A stretch of DNA of 64,000 nucleotides from DATACN01 sp038215095 (lineage in GTDB: Bacteria; Actinomycetota; Thermoleophilia; Solirubrobacterales; Thermoleophilaceae), in contig JBBQRG010000002.1 in assembly GCA_038215095.1 (NCBI GenBank), forward strand, positions 1 through 64,000, written 5' to 3'. A model generated the notes under the pieces. That model did not search any database and had not been told where the DNA came from. It saw nothing but the letters and a program-made list of their open reading frames with translations. Below are positions 14,827 to 25,908 of the stretch, in pieces. The translations under genes and the position numbers were made by a program. Each line of letters begins with the position of its first letter. Position 1 is the stretch's first letter.

Positions 14827-16137
14827 ATGGCGATCATCGAGGGGCTCCCACCCGGACCACGCTGGCCGCGCGCCGCCCAGACGGCCGCCTGGGGCCTGCG
14901 CCCGATAGAGACGGTGAAGCACTGCCGCGAGCGCTACGGCGATCTCTTCACGCTGCGGATGATGGGCCTGGGCGACATGGTCTTCGTGGCCGACCCGGAG
15001 CTGATCAAGCAAGTCTTCACCGGCGACCGCGAGGTGTTCCACGCGGGCGAGGCCAACTCGGCGATGGAGCCCGTTCTCGGCCCCCACTCGCTTCTTCTGC
15101 TGGACGGCCAGCGCCACCTGCACGAGCGCAAGCTGCTGCTGCCGCCCTTCCACGGTGAGGCCGTGCGCGCCTACGCGGAGCGTGTGGCCGAGCTGGCCGC
15201 GGAGGAGGTGGCGACCTGGCCTGTCGGCGAGGCCTTCGCCGTACGCCCCCGCATGCAGGCGATCACCCTCGAGGTGATCCTGCGCGCCGTGATTGGCGTG
15301 CGCGACCCCGCGCGCCTCGACCGGCTGCGCGAGCTGCTGCCCAAGCTGCTCGAGTTCAGCCTCACGGACATGTGGACGGTGTGGCTGTTCCCGAAGGTGA
15401 TGGACACCTTCCTGGCACGCCGCCACAAGTCGATGCGCGTTCGGCCGGAGGTGGACCGGCTGATCGCCGAGGAGATCGCCGCCCACCGCGCCGACCCGGA
15501 CGGACGCGACGACGTGCTGGCCCTGCTGGTGGCCGCCCGCGACGAGGACGGCCGGCCGCTGAGCGATGCCGCGCTGCGCGACCACCTGATCACGCTGCTG
15601 TTGGCGGGTCACGAGACCACCACGACCGGCCTGGCCTGGGCGTTCGAGCGCCTCGTCCGCCACCCGGACAAGCTCGAGCGCCTGCGGCGCGAGCTCGCCC
15701 GCGGCGAGGGCGACGAGTACCTCGACGCGGTGGTGAGCGAGACGCTGCGCGTGAGGCCGGTGATCGAGAGCGTCTGGCGACTGCTGACCCGGCCCGCGGA
15801 GCTGGGCGGCTACCTGCTGCCGGCGGGCACGACCGTGCTGCCCTCGATCGCGCTGGTCCAGCTCTCCGGCGCGTTCGACGACCCGGAGGAGTTCCGCCCC
15901 GAGCGCTTCCTCGGCGAGGGCGCCGCGCCGTACACCTTCATCCCCTTCGGAGGAGGCGCTCGCCGCTGCATCGGCGCGGCCTTCGCGATGATGGAGATGA
16001 AGTTGGTGCTGCGCGAGGCTATGAGCAGAATCGAGTTGCGGCCGACCGTCGAGCCGGGCGAGCCGCCGCGCACGCACAACGTCACGCTCGTGCCGAAGCG
16101 CGGGGCGCGGGTGGTGGTCGAGCATGTTGGAGCCTGA
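14827..16137 (+). CDS. Cytochrome P450
   Basis: 436 residues. Motifs: LPPGPRWPRAAQ hinge, I-helix LAGHETTTTG (about 259-268), ExxR in SETLRVRPVIE (about 303-313), meander EEFRPERFLG and haem loop FGGGARRCIG (about 376-385). It is a relative of the P450 at 11739, and the two probably arose by duplication. It is divergent from tetR, followed at 14 bases overlap by the adenylate cyclase gene, and is likely leadered since its nearest -10-like string is 20 or more bases upstream. Substrate unknown. Confidence 0.92.
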   Translation: MAIIEGLPPGPRWPRAAQTAAWGLRPIETVKHCRERYGDLFTLRMMGLGDMVFVADPELIKQVFTGDREVFHAGEANSAMEPVLGPHSLLLLDGQRHLHERKLLLPPFHGEAVRAYAERVAELAAEEVATWPVGEAFAVRPRMQAITLEVILRAVIGVRDPARLDRLRELLPKLLEFSLTDMWTVWLFPKVMDTFLARRHKSMRVRPEVDRLIAEEIAAHRADPDGRDDVLALLVAARDEDGRPLSDAALRDHLITLLLAGHETTTTGLAWAFERLVRHPDKLERLRRELARGEGDEYLDAVVSETLRVRPVIESVWRLLTRPAELGGYLLPAGTTVLPSIALVQLSGAFDDPEEFRPERFLGEGAAPYTFIPFGGGARRCIGAAFAMMEMKLVLREAMSRIELRPTVEPGEPPRTHNVTLVPKRGARVVVEHVGA

Positions 16138-17238
16138 GCTCGAGGCCGCCGGGCTGCTCGAGGGCATCGACGATCCAACCGAACGCCGCGAGCGCGTGGA
16201 GCTCGCGCAGGAGCTGCTGCGCGAGGGCTTCGCGATCGGGGAGCTCCGGGAGGCGAACCGCCGCGGCCGGCTCGGGCTGCTGCTGGTGGACCGCGTGCTG
16301 CAGACCGAGGACGCCAGCTTCACGAGCGTCGACGTGGCCGCGAAGAGCGAGCTCTCGCTCGAGCTGCTCACGCGGCTGTGGCGCGCCCTGGGGCTGGCGG
16401 AGACCGCCGAGGACGAGGTGGCGTTCTCGAGCGCCGATGTCGACGCCGCGCGCACGGTGGCCAACTTCCGTGCTGCCGGCCTCGACGACGAGTCGCTCGC
16501 GCTGATCAGCCAGGTGCTGGGGCACAGCATGTCGCGCCTGAGTGACACGCTGCGCGAGGTCGTGGGCGAAGCGCTCCTGCAGCCGGGCGACAGCGAGCGC
16601 ACGGTCAGCCTGCGCTGGGCCCAGGCGGCGGAGCACCTCGCGCCAATGCTGACCCCGCTCCTGAGCTACGTGCTCGGCGTGCACCTGAAGGAGCAGATCG
16701 CCAACGACATCATCACCCGCGAGGAGCTGGTCAGCGGCCGCATCGAGGGTTCCCGCGAGGTGACCGTCTGCTTTGCCGACCTCGTGGGCTTCACGCGGCT
16801 CGGCGAGCGCGTGGCACCCGTGGACCTGAGCCGGGCCGAGCGGCTGCTGACCGAGCTGGCGCTCGAAGCCGCGCGACCGCCGGTGCGGCTGGTGAGACCA
16901 TCGGCGACGCGGCCATGCTGGTGTCGGCTGAGCCCGGGCCACTCGTCGAGGCGGCCCTGGGACTGGTCGACGCGGCCGAGCAGCGCAGCGATGAGATGCC
17001 GGCGCTCAGGGCCGGGCTGGCGAACGGCCCGGCGATCTCCCAGCGTGGCGACTGGTTCGGCGCTCCGGTGAACCTGGCCAGCCGCCTGACAGACGTGGCG
17101 CGGCCAGGCAGCGTGCTGGCCACGCGGGACCTGCGCGACGGGCTGCGTGACGAGTTCGCCTGGTCCCCCGCCGGAAAGCGCCGCTTCCGAGGCATGCAAA
17201 GCGAGACCCAGCTGTATCGAGTGCGCCTGCTTACCTAG
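16124..17238 (+). pseudogene. Adenylate cyclase (class III) with a one-base frameshift
   Basis: An N-terminal helical region (about 1-190) resembles the regulatory domain of Mycobacterium Rv1264-type cyclases (LLEGIDDPTERRERVELAQELL, REANRRGRLGLLLVDRVL). The class III catalytic domain follows: VCFADLVGFTRLGERV with the first metal Asp (about 211-226). Near 16893-16896 the sequence reads GTGAGACC where GTGAAGACC (Val-Lys-Thr of the KTIGD motif) is expected. The missing base removes the substrate-contacting Lys. The second half (GDAAMLVSAEP, then GAPVNLASRL with the transition-state Asn and Arg) continues in another frame to 17238. As read, no active enzyme is made. A ribosomal slip or sequencing error is possible. 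Confidence 0.75.
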
Positions 17239-17247
17239 GTCCGGCAG

Positions 17248-19050
17248 ATGGCCGAGCGCTCAGACCTCAGAAACGTGGCGATCATCGCCCACGTCGACCA
17301 CGGCAAGACGACGCTGGTGGACGCCATGCTGGGCGAGGCCGGGCGCGTGATGGACTCGATGGACCAGGAGCGCGAGCGCGGCATCACGATCCTCGCCAAG
17401 AACGCCGCCGTGCGCTACGGCGACATGAAGATCAACCTGGTGGACACGCCAGGCCACGCCGACTTCGGCGGCGAGGTGGAGCGCGGCCTGACGATGGTGG
17501 ACGGCGTGATGCTGCTGGTGGACGCGTCCGAGGGGCCGCTGCCGCAGACCCGCTTCGTGCTGCGCAAGGCGCTCGAGCTGCAGCTTCCAGTGGTACTGGT
17601 GGTGAACAAGGTCGACCGGCCCGACGCCCGCATCGGCGAGGTGGTGAACGAGATCTACGAGCTGTTCCTCGACCTGGACGCGACCGACGAGCAGATCGAG
17701 TTCCCGATCGTCTACACCAACGCGAAGGCCGGCTGGGCCTCGCTCGAGGAGGGCGTGGAGGGCACTGACCTGAAGCCGCTGTTCGAGCTGCTGGTGGAGC
17801 GAGTGCCCGCGCCCGTGTACGAGGAGGGCCACCCACTCCAGGCGCGCGTGACGAACCTGGACGCCGACGCCTACGTGGGCCGGCTCGCGCTCTGCCGGGT
17901 GCACCAGGGCACGATCCGCCGCGGCCAGCAGGTCGCCTGGTGCCGGCGCGACGGCTCGATCGAGAACCTGAAGGTGGTCGAGCTGTACGTGACCGAGGGC
18001 CTCAAGCGCACGGCGGCCGACGAGGCGGGGCCTGGCGAGGTGATGGCGCTGGCGGGGATCCCGGAGATCACGATCGGCGAGACGATCGCCGACCCCGACG
18101 ACCCGCGGCCGCTGCCGCTGATCGCGGTCGAGGAGCCGGCGCTCGGCATGACGGTGGGCATCAACACCTCTCCCCTGGCCGGGCAGTCGGGCACGCGGCT
18201 GACGGCGCGCCAGGTGCAGGACCGGCTGCAGCAGGAGCTGGTGGGCAACGTGGCCATCCGGATGCTCGACACCCCGAGGCCCGACACCTGGGAGGTGCAG
18301 GGACGCGGCGAGCTGCAGCTGGCGGTGCTCGTGGAGTCGATGCGGCGCGAGGGCTACGAGCTGACGGTGGGCAAGCCGCAGGTGGTCACGCGCGAGGTGG
18401 ACGGCGAGCTGCACGAGCCGATCGAGCGGCTCTCGATCGACGTGCCGGAGGACTACCTGGGCGTGGTCACGCAGATGCTCGCGCTGCGCAAGGGCCGGAT
18501 GGAGAACATGGTCAACCACGGCACGGGCTGGGTGCGAATCGAGTTCCTCGTGCCCACGCGCGGGCTGATCGGCTTCCGGACCGAGTTCGTGACCGAGACT
18601 CGCGGCGCGGGGATCATGCACTCGCTGTTCGAGGGCTACGAGCCCTGGCAGGGAGACATCCGCACGCGGCCGACGGGGTCGCTGGTGGCCGACAGGCGCG
18701 GCCAGACCGGCACCTTCGCGCTGATGAAGCTGCAGGAGCGCGGCCAGCTCTTCGTGGGGCCGGTCGAGGAGGTCTACGAGGGCATGGTGATCGGCGAGAA
18801 CGCCCGCGCCGACGACCTCGACGTGAACGCCGTGCGCGAGAAGAAGCAGACCAACGTGCGCGCCGCCGGCTCGGATGACACGGTCAAGCTGATGCCGCAC
18901 CGCAAGCTGTCGCTGGACCAGGCGCTCGAGTACATCCGGGAGGATGAGTGCGTCGAGGTCACTCCCGACGCCGTTCGGCTGCGCAAGCTCGAGCTGGACG
19001 CAGGCTCCCGCCAGAAACGCGCGCGCCAGAAGAAGCACGCGGTCGTCTAG
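17248..19050 (+). CDS. typA: Ribosome-associated GTPase TypA/BipA
   Basis: 600 residues, full length. The translational GTPase G domain has G1 AHVDHGKT (about 14-21), G2 RGITI, G3 DTPGHADF (about 68-75) and G4 NKVDR (about 122-126). Then come EF-G-like domains II, III and V and the TypA-specific C-terminal domain with the NMVNHGTGWVRIEFLVPTRGLIGFRTEF and GPVEEVYEGMVIGENAR motifs. TypA acts in ribosome assembly and stress adaptation. The C-terminal tail is Lys/Arg-rich. The gene follows the cyclase remnant by 9 bp and precedes the YbhN-like gene by 2 bp. Confidence 0.96.
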   Translation: MAERSDLRNVAIIAHVDHGKTTLVDAMLGEAGRVMDSMDQERERGITILAKNAAVRYGDMKINLVDTPGHADFGGEVERGLTMVDGVMLLVDASEGPLPQTRFVLRKALELQLPVVLVVNKVDRPDARIGEVVNEIYELFLDLDATDEQIEFPIVYTNAKAGWASLEEGVEGTDLKPLFELLVERVPAPVYEEGHPLQARVTNLDADAYVGRLALCRVHQGTIRRGQQVAWCRRDGSIENLKVVELYVTEGLKRTAADEAGPGEVMALAGIPEITIGETIADPDDPRPLPLIAVEEPALGMTVGINTSPLAGQSGTRLTARQVQDRLQQELVGNVAIRMLDTPRPDTWEVQGRGELQLAVLVESMRREGYELTVGKPQVVTREVDGELHEPIERLSIDVPEDYLGVVTQMLALRKGRMENMVNHGTGWVRIEFLVPTRGLIGFRTEFVTETRGAGIMHSLFEGYEPWQGDIRTRPTGSLVADRRGQTGTFALMKLQERGQLFVGPVEEVYEGMVIGENARADDLDVNAVREKKQTNVRAAGSDDTVKLMPHRKLSLDQALEYIREDECVEVTPDAVRLRKLELDAGSRQKRARQKKHAVV

Positions 19051-19052
19051 CG

Positions 19053-20123
19053 ATGGCCGGAGGCACCCGCCCCAGCTTCACCGTCCGGCCGGTGGATCCC
19101 GTCCAGATGCCGGGCGAGTTCCAGCCGCGCAGCCTGGCTCGCAGGGCCGCGCCGGTGCTGGCGGTGCTCGTGGTGCTCGGCCTCGTGGTCCTGCTGGCGC
19201 CGGGCCTGGGCTCCGTGCGGGACCGCCTGGCCGACGCACAGCCCGGCTGGCTCGCCCTGGGCGTGGCCCTCGAGGCGCTCTCGTGCATCTCCTACGTGCT
19301 GATGTTCCGGCCGATCTTCTGCAGCCGGATGCTCTGGCGCAGCACCTGGGAGATCGCCTGGGCCGAGCTGGGGATGGGCTCGATACTCCCGGCGAGCGGA
19401 GCGGGCGGCCTGGCGCTCGGCGCTTGGATCCTGCGCCAGGGCGGCATGCCCGCCGAGCAGATCGCGCACCGCTCGGTGGCCTTCTTCCTGATCAAGAGCT
19501 CGGTGAACTTCGTGGCCGTCGCGGTGCTGGGCGTGGCCATGGCGCTCGGGCTGGGACCAGACCTGTCGCTGTGGCTCACGGCGTTCCCCGCCGGCCTCTC
19601 CGTGGCCTTCATCGCGTTCGTGCTGTCGCTGCCGCGCCTCGGCCCCGGTGAGGAGCCCGGGGCCGATGCGGGGCGCATCCGCCGGGTCGTGTTTTCTGTG
19701 CGCGGCGCTCTCATCGAGGGCACCGCGGGGGCGGTCGAGGTGGTCCGCTCGCGCGACTGGCAGGCAATCGCCGGCGCCATCGGCTACTGGGCCTTCGACA
19801 ACGCCGTGCTGTGGGCGACCTTTCACGCCTTCGGCAGCGCGCCCCCGCTGACCGTGATCCTGATGGGCTACCTGATCGGGCAGCTCGGCGGGCTGCTGCC
19901 CATCCCCGGAGGAATCGGCGGCATCGACGGCGGGCTGATCGGCACGCTCGTGGTCTACGGCACCCCGGCCGCTACGACCGCCGCGGCCGTGCTCGCCTAC
20001 CGGGTGATCCTGTTCTGGCTGCCGCTGCTGGTGGGCGGGGCGGCGTTCGCGTCGCTGCGGAAGGGCCTGAACAAGCCGAACCGCCCGGACCTGTGCGTGG
20101 TTCCGTCAGTCGACCCGGCGTAG
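19053..20123 (+). CDS. YbhN/lysylphosphatidylglycerol-synthase-type membrane protein
   Basis: 356 residues with about eight membrane segments. The family motifs GMGSILPASGAGGLALGAWILRQGG (about 110-134), AHRSVAFFLIKSSVNF and the late GYLIGQLGGLLPIPGGIGGIDGGLIG (about 270-295) identify the LPG-synthase transmembrane / UPF0104 family. Members move or modify lipid-linked substrates, but the role of free-standing ones is unclear. Two bases after typA, so co-transcribed. The 3' end overlaps the convergent phosphatase gene by 18 bp. Confidence 0.85.
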   Translation: MAGGTRPSFTVRPVDPVQMPGEFQPRSLARRAAPVLAVLVVLGLVVLLAPGLGSVRDRLADAQPGWLALGVALEALSCISYVLMFRPIFCSRMLWRSTWEIAWAELGMGSILPASGAGGLALGAWILRQGGMPAEQIAHRSVAFFLIKSSVNFVAVAVLGVAMALGLGPDLSLWLTAFPAGLSVAFIAFVLSLPRLGPGEEPGADAGRIRRVVFSVRGALIEGTAGAVEVVRSRDWQAIAGAIGYWAFDNAVLWATFHAFGSAPPLTVILMGYLIGQLGGLLPIPGGIGGIDGGLIGTLVVYGTPAATTAAAVLAYRVILFWLPLLVGGAAFASLRKGLNKPNRPDLCVVPSVDPA

Positions 20124-21755
20124 GGCCAGGACCGCGATGTCGTCGCGCTGCTCGGAGTCCTGGAAGTCGAGCAGCGAGCGGTCCAGGCGCTCGATCAGCT
20201 CGCCGGCGCTGTCGTTGCGCCCCTCGAACAGCAACTGCTCCAGGCGCGCCTCGCCGTAGCTCTCACGCTCGGGGCCGAGCGCGTCCGTCACTCCGTCGCT
20301 GAACAGCACGATCGTCTCGCCCGGCTCGATGCTCACCGTCTGCATGCCCCAGCTCGCCTCGGGGTCGAAGCCCAGCAGCGGCCCGCTCTGCCCCACGGCG
20401 GACACGCCGTTGCTACCGACCAGGTACGGCAGCGGATGGCCTGCCGACATGATGTCCAGCTTGCCCGGGGCGCCGCGGAACTGGGTGCATGCGACGGTGC
20501 AGAAGGGCAGGCCGCCGAGGTCGGTGAGGGCCAGGTTCACGCGCTCGAGCGCGCTGACCGCCTGGCCGGTGAGCTGCGCCACCGAGATCATCGTGTAGCG
20601 GGCGCGAGCCGTGATCGCGGCGGCGGCGGCACCCTTTCCTGTCACGTCGCCGATGAAGCTGATCCAGCCGTCGTCGAGGCGGACGACGTCGTAGAAGTCG
20701 CCGCCGACCTCGTTCGCGCTGCCGGCCGCGCGGAACAGCACCGCGACCTCCCAGCCGGGCGGCGGCTCGAGCGTGGGCGGCAGCAGGCCGTCCTGCAACG
20801 TCTTGGCGATGGTGGCGCGCTCCGTGTAGAGGCGCGAGTTCTCGATCGCCACCACCGCACGGCGCGCGAGCGCACGGGCCAGCACCACGTCGGCGTCCGA
20901 GAAGCGCCGGTTGCCGAGCACGAAGCTCATCGCGCCGATCACCTCGTCCCCGAAGCGCAGCGGCACGATCAGGACCGAGCGCAGCCCGAGGCCGCGGATC
21001 AACATCAAGTGCTCTTCGTCCACGGCGGAGGCCGCCAGCATCCCGTCCGAGATCTCCTGCACCAGCTGTGGCTCGCCGCTGCGAATGACCTCGGCCGTCC
21101 CGCCCGGGTCGTCCATCGACGTCGGGTAGCGCTCGCGCAGCTCATGGCCGATGGCGATCTTCTCGGGGTCGGCGTGGGCCAGGGCCACGAGCTCCAGCTC
21201 GCCCGCGGGCGAGACGAGGTCCACCCCGACCCAGTCGGCGAAGTCCGGCACGGCCATCTCCGCCACCTGCTGCAGGGTGTGCTCGTAGTCCAGCGAGGCG
21301 GCCAGCGCGTCCCCGGCCTCCGCCAGCAGGCGCTGGAACAGCTCGGCCTCCTTGACATCGGTCACGTCCTCGCTCACGTTCACGGCCGCGGTCACCTCGC
21401 CGTCCTCCCCGAAGAGCGGGGCGGCCTTGATCCGGACCCAGCTTGAGTCGCCCTCCCCGGTGACCCTGCGCACGAGCAGCTCCTTCTCGCACCTGCACGC
21501 GAACACCTGGCGCCCGGGCATGTCGTCGAGCTCGAGCGACTCGCCGTGCTCGTCGTACATCTCGACCTCCGAACGCCAGGCTCCCGGTTCGTCGGAGAGG
21601 ATGGACTCGACGCTCCGGCCGCCCATCAGCCTGGTGGTGGCCTCGTTGACGTAGAGCAGCTTGCCGTTGGCGTCGTGGATCGTGACGGAGTCAGCGAGGT
21701 TGTCGAGCGCCAGCTTGAGCAGCGGCGCGTTCAGCTGGGTGCCAGGCGAGTCCAA
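20106..21755 (-). CDS. PAS-GAF-SpoIIE (PP2C-type) serine phosphatase
   Basis: 549 residues, TTG start. Order: PAS domain (about 10-135, LADSVTIHDANGKLLYVNEATTRLMG), GAF domain (about 150-310, with FADWVGVDLVSPAGE and SVLIVPLRFGDEVIGAMSFV), then an RsbU/SpoIIE phosphatase domain (about 325-549) with LQDGLLPP, GGDFYDVVRLDDGWISFIGDVTGKGAAAA, SAGHPLPYL and FSDGVTDAL, which carry the metal-binding Asp residues. Such enzymes dephosphorylate anti-anti-sigma proteins in response to a sensed signal, the opposite step to the kinase at 3228. A TAGTCT box lies 10 bases before the TTG. Confidence 0.9.
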   Translation of the reverse strand: MDSPGTQLNAPLLKLALDNLADSVTIHDANGKLLYVNEATTRLMGGRSVESILSDEPGAWRSEVEMYDEHGESLELDDMPGRQVFACRCEKELLVRRVTGEGDSSWVRIKAAPLFGEDGEVTAAVNVSEDVTDVKEAELFQRLLAEAGDALAASLDYEHTLQQVAEMAVPDFADWVGVDLVSPAGELELVALAHADPEKIAIGHELRERYPTSMDDPGGTAEVIRSGEPQLVQEISDGMLAASAVDEEHLMLIRGLGLRSVLIVPLRFGDEVIGAMSFVLGNRRFSDADVVLARALARRAVVAIENSRLYTERATIAKTLQDGLLPPTLEPPPGWEVAVLFRAAGSANEVGGDFYDVVRLDDGWISFIGDVTGKGAAAAAITARARYTMISVAQLTGQAVSALERVNLALTDLGGLPFCTVACTQFRGAPGKLDIMSAGHPLPYLVGSNGVSAVGQSGPLLGFDPEASWGMQTVSIEPGETIVLFSDGVTDALGPERESYGEARLEQLLFEGRNDSAGELIERLDRSLLDFQDSEQRDDIAVLALRRVD

Positions 21756-21765
21756 ACCGGGGCCA

Positions 21766-21771
21766 AGACTA
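21766..21771 (-). promoter_or_regulatory. -10 box TAGTCT for the SpoIIE-type phosphatase gene
   Basis: Minus-strand TAGTCT, 10 bases before the TTG at 21755; supports the otherwise weak TTG start. Confidence 0.4.
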
Positions 21772-21777
21772 TTTGCG

Positions 21778-22800
21778 TTAGCGTCGACGCGCCAGCGGTG
21801 TCAGCTCGGGGTTCTGCCAGCCCATGTCGGCCTGGCTGAAGTTCTGGCCCGGCGGCACGATCTCGTCGACGCGGTCGAGCAGCTCGTCCGAAAGCTCCAC
21901 ATCGGCCGCGGTGAGCTGCGACTCGAGGTGCTCCATCGTGCGCGGCCCGATGATCGCCGCCGTCACGGCCGGGTGCCTGATCACGAACGCGAGCGCCAGC
22001 TCGATCAGCGTGATGCCGTTCTCCTCGGCGAGCTTCGCCAGCGCGTCCGCCGAGTCGAGCTTGCGCTGGTTGCCAGGGTCCGACATGTCGTAGCGGCCGG
22101 GCATGCGCTCGGCGCGGCGCGACCGGGGCAGGTCCTCGCCCTTGCGGTACTTGCCGGACAGCCAGCCGCCGGCCAGCGGGCTCCAGGGGATCACGCCCAT
22201 GCCGTAGCGGCCGCAGGTGGGCAGCACCTCGTTCTCGACGCCGCGCACCAGCAGCGAGTAGGGCGGCTGCTCGCACACGAAGCGCTCGCGGCCACGCTTC
22301 TCGGCCGTCCACTGGGCCTCGACGATCTGGCTGGGCGGGAAGGTCGAGGAGCCGATGTAGCGCACCTTGCCCGCCCGCACGAGGTCGGTCAGCGCGCCGA
22401 GCGTCTCGTCGATGTCCGTGTCCGGCTCGGGGCGGTGGATCTGGTAGAGGTCGATCCAGTCGGTGCCGAGCCGGCGCAGGCTGTTCTCGACCTCCTTGAC
22501 GATCCAGCGACGCGAGTTGCCGAACTGGTTGGGATCGTCGCCCATCGTGCCGTGCACCTTGGTGGCGAGCACGACGTTGTCGCGCTTGCCGCCCGCCAGC
22601 GCCTTGCCCACGATCTCCTCCGATTCGCCGCGCGAGTACACGTCGGCGGTGTCGATGAAGTTGACGCCGGAGTCGAGCGCCTTGTGGATGATGCGGATCG
22701 ACTCGTCGTGATCCTCGTTGCCCCAGGCGCCGAACATCATCGCGCCGAGGCAGAGCGGACTGACCTTGACGCCGGTGCGCCCGAGGGTGCGAAGATCCAT
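21778..22800 (-). CDS. Aldo/keto reductase
   Basis: 340 residues, (beta/alpha)8 NADPH-dependent reductase. The catalytic tetrad is visible: Asp in GVNFIDTADVYSRGESEE (with Tyr of DVYS), Lys in LATKVHG and His in YQIHRPEP. The cofactor region near the C terminus reads VTAAIIGPRTMEHLESQL. It is closest in style to the YghZ/general stress protein 69 branch. It is transcribed from a TAGTCT box in the short gap after the histidine kinase gene, so it may or may not belong to the Kai operon transcript. Substrate unknown. Confidence 0.9.
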   Translation of the reverse strand: MDLRTLGRTGVKVSPLCLGAMMFGAWGNEDHDESIRIIHKALDSGVNFIDTADVYSRGESEEIVGKALAGGKRDNVVLATKVHGTMGDDPNQFGNSRRWIVKEVENSLRRLGTDWIDLYQIHRPEPDTDIDETLGALTDLVRAGKVRYIGSSTFPPSQIVEAQWTAEKRGRERFVCEQPPYSLLVRGVENEVLPTCGRYGMGVIPWSPLAGGWLSGKYRKGEDLPRSRRAERMPGRYDMSDPGNQRKLDSADALAKLAEENGITLIELALAFVIRHPAVTAAIIGPRTMEHLESQLTAADVELSDELLDRVDEIVPPGQNFSQADMGWQNPELTPLARRR

Positions 22801-22808
22801 CGCGACCG

Positions 22809-22814
22809 AGACTA
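22809..22814 (-). promoter_or_regulatory. -10 box TAGTCT for the aldo/keto reductase gene
   Basis: Minus-strand TAGTCT, 8 bases before the ATG at 22800. It lies in the 15-bp gap right after the stop of the hybrid kinase gene. Confidence 0.45.
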
Positions 22815-22815
22815 C

Positions 22816-25244
<2,429 letters not shown>

Positions 25245-25248
<4 letters not shown>

Positions 25249-25610
25249 TTGCCGGGACCTGACTCGGCTGCATCGGACTCGTCGACGGCGACCACGTCAA
25301 GGGCGAGCAGGACGCGCGCGCTGTCGGACAGGTCACCCACGAGCATGCGCTCGGGCTCCGGATAGCCCTTCAGCAGCGTCGGGGTGGCCAGAACACGGCT
25401 GCCTCGCGCAAGCTCGGGGTCCTGGTTGACGTCCACGATGGTCAGTTCGTACCGACCCGCGAGATGTGCCTCGCAGATGTCGCGTGCGTTGCTTACCGCG
25501 CGCGCCGACGAGCTCGAGGCCCCGCTGACGAACAGGGTGAGCTCGTAGCGCGACTCGTCGAGCGCTGCGATGGCTGCTTCCAGCCGCTCGAGTGCCCCGT
25601 TGCCCGGCAC
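25245..25610 (-). CDS. KaiB-like thioredoxin-fold protein
   Basis: 121 residues, GTG start. The KaiB domain covers about 20-108: YELTLFVSGASSSSARAVSNARDICE, LAGRYELTIVDVNQDPELARGSRVLATPTLLKGYPEPERMLVGDLSDSARVLLAL. It has the typical cis-proline ATPT and the GDLSD motif, but is more diverged than the second KaiB and carries an N-terminal helix and an acidic tail. Its stop overlaps the start of the hybrid kinase. In cyanobacterial SasA a KaiB-like domain is fused to the N terminus of the kinase, so this gene pair may be an unfused equivalent (inference). Confidence 0.85.
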
Positions 25611-25614
25611 CGGC

Positions 25615-25908
25615 TCACGAGTCCTTCGAGAGAAGCTGTAGCCCTACGATCACGCGGTCCGGATCCGACAGATCGCCGATCACCCTGCGCATCGGCGCGG
25701 GGAGCGTGCGCACGAGCGTCGGGACCGCGACGATCTCGTCGCCGGCGGCGAGCCGCGGCTGCTCGACCAGGTCCACCACCTCGATCTCGTATCCGTCGGC
25801 GAGGTGCTCCTCGCACAGGCGCCTGAGGTTGACGAGCGCCTTGATGGACTTCGGCGACTGACCAGCGACGTACAGCCGCAGGTGGCAGACCTCGTTCGAG
25901 CCGGTCAT
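25615..25908 (-). CDS. kaiB: Circadian-clock-type protein KaiB
   Basis: 97 residues, very close in length and text to classical KaiB: CHLRLYVAGQSPKSIKALVNLRRLCE, DGYEIEVVDLVEQPRLAAGDEIVAVPTLVRTLPAPMRRVIGDLSDPDRVIVGLQLL. KaiB switches between two folds and in one of them binds the CI ring of KaiC. The ATG at 25908 overlaps the kaiC stop (ATGA), and the second kaiB-like gene begins 4 bases after its end. With kaiC upstream the assignment is firm; fold-switching residues cannot be confirmed by eye. Confidence 0.92.
   Translation of the reverse strand: MTGSNEVCHLRLYVAGQSPKSIKALVNLRRLCEEHLADGYEIEVVDLVEQPRLAAGDEIVAVPTLVRTLPAPMRRVIGDLSDPDRVIVGLQLLSKDS

Noticed and set aside
14809..16602. Minus-strand open frame of about 600 codons across the second P450 gene
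   Set aside because: It is antisense to a P450 with all haem and ExxR motifs, and its text is Ser/Arg/His-rich without a domain.
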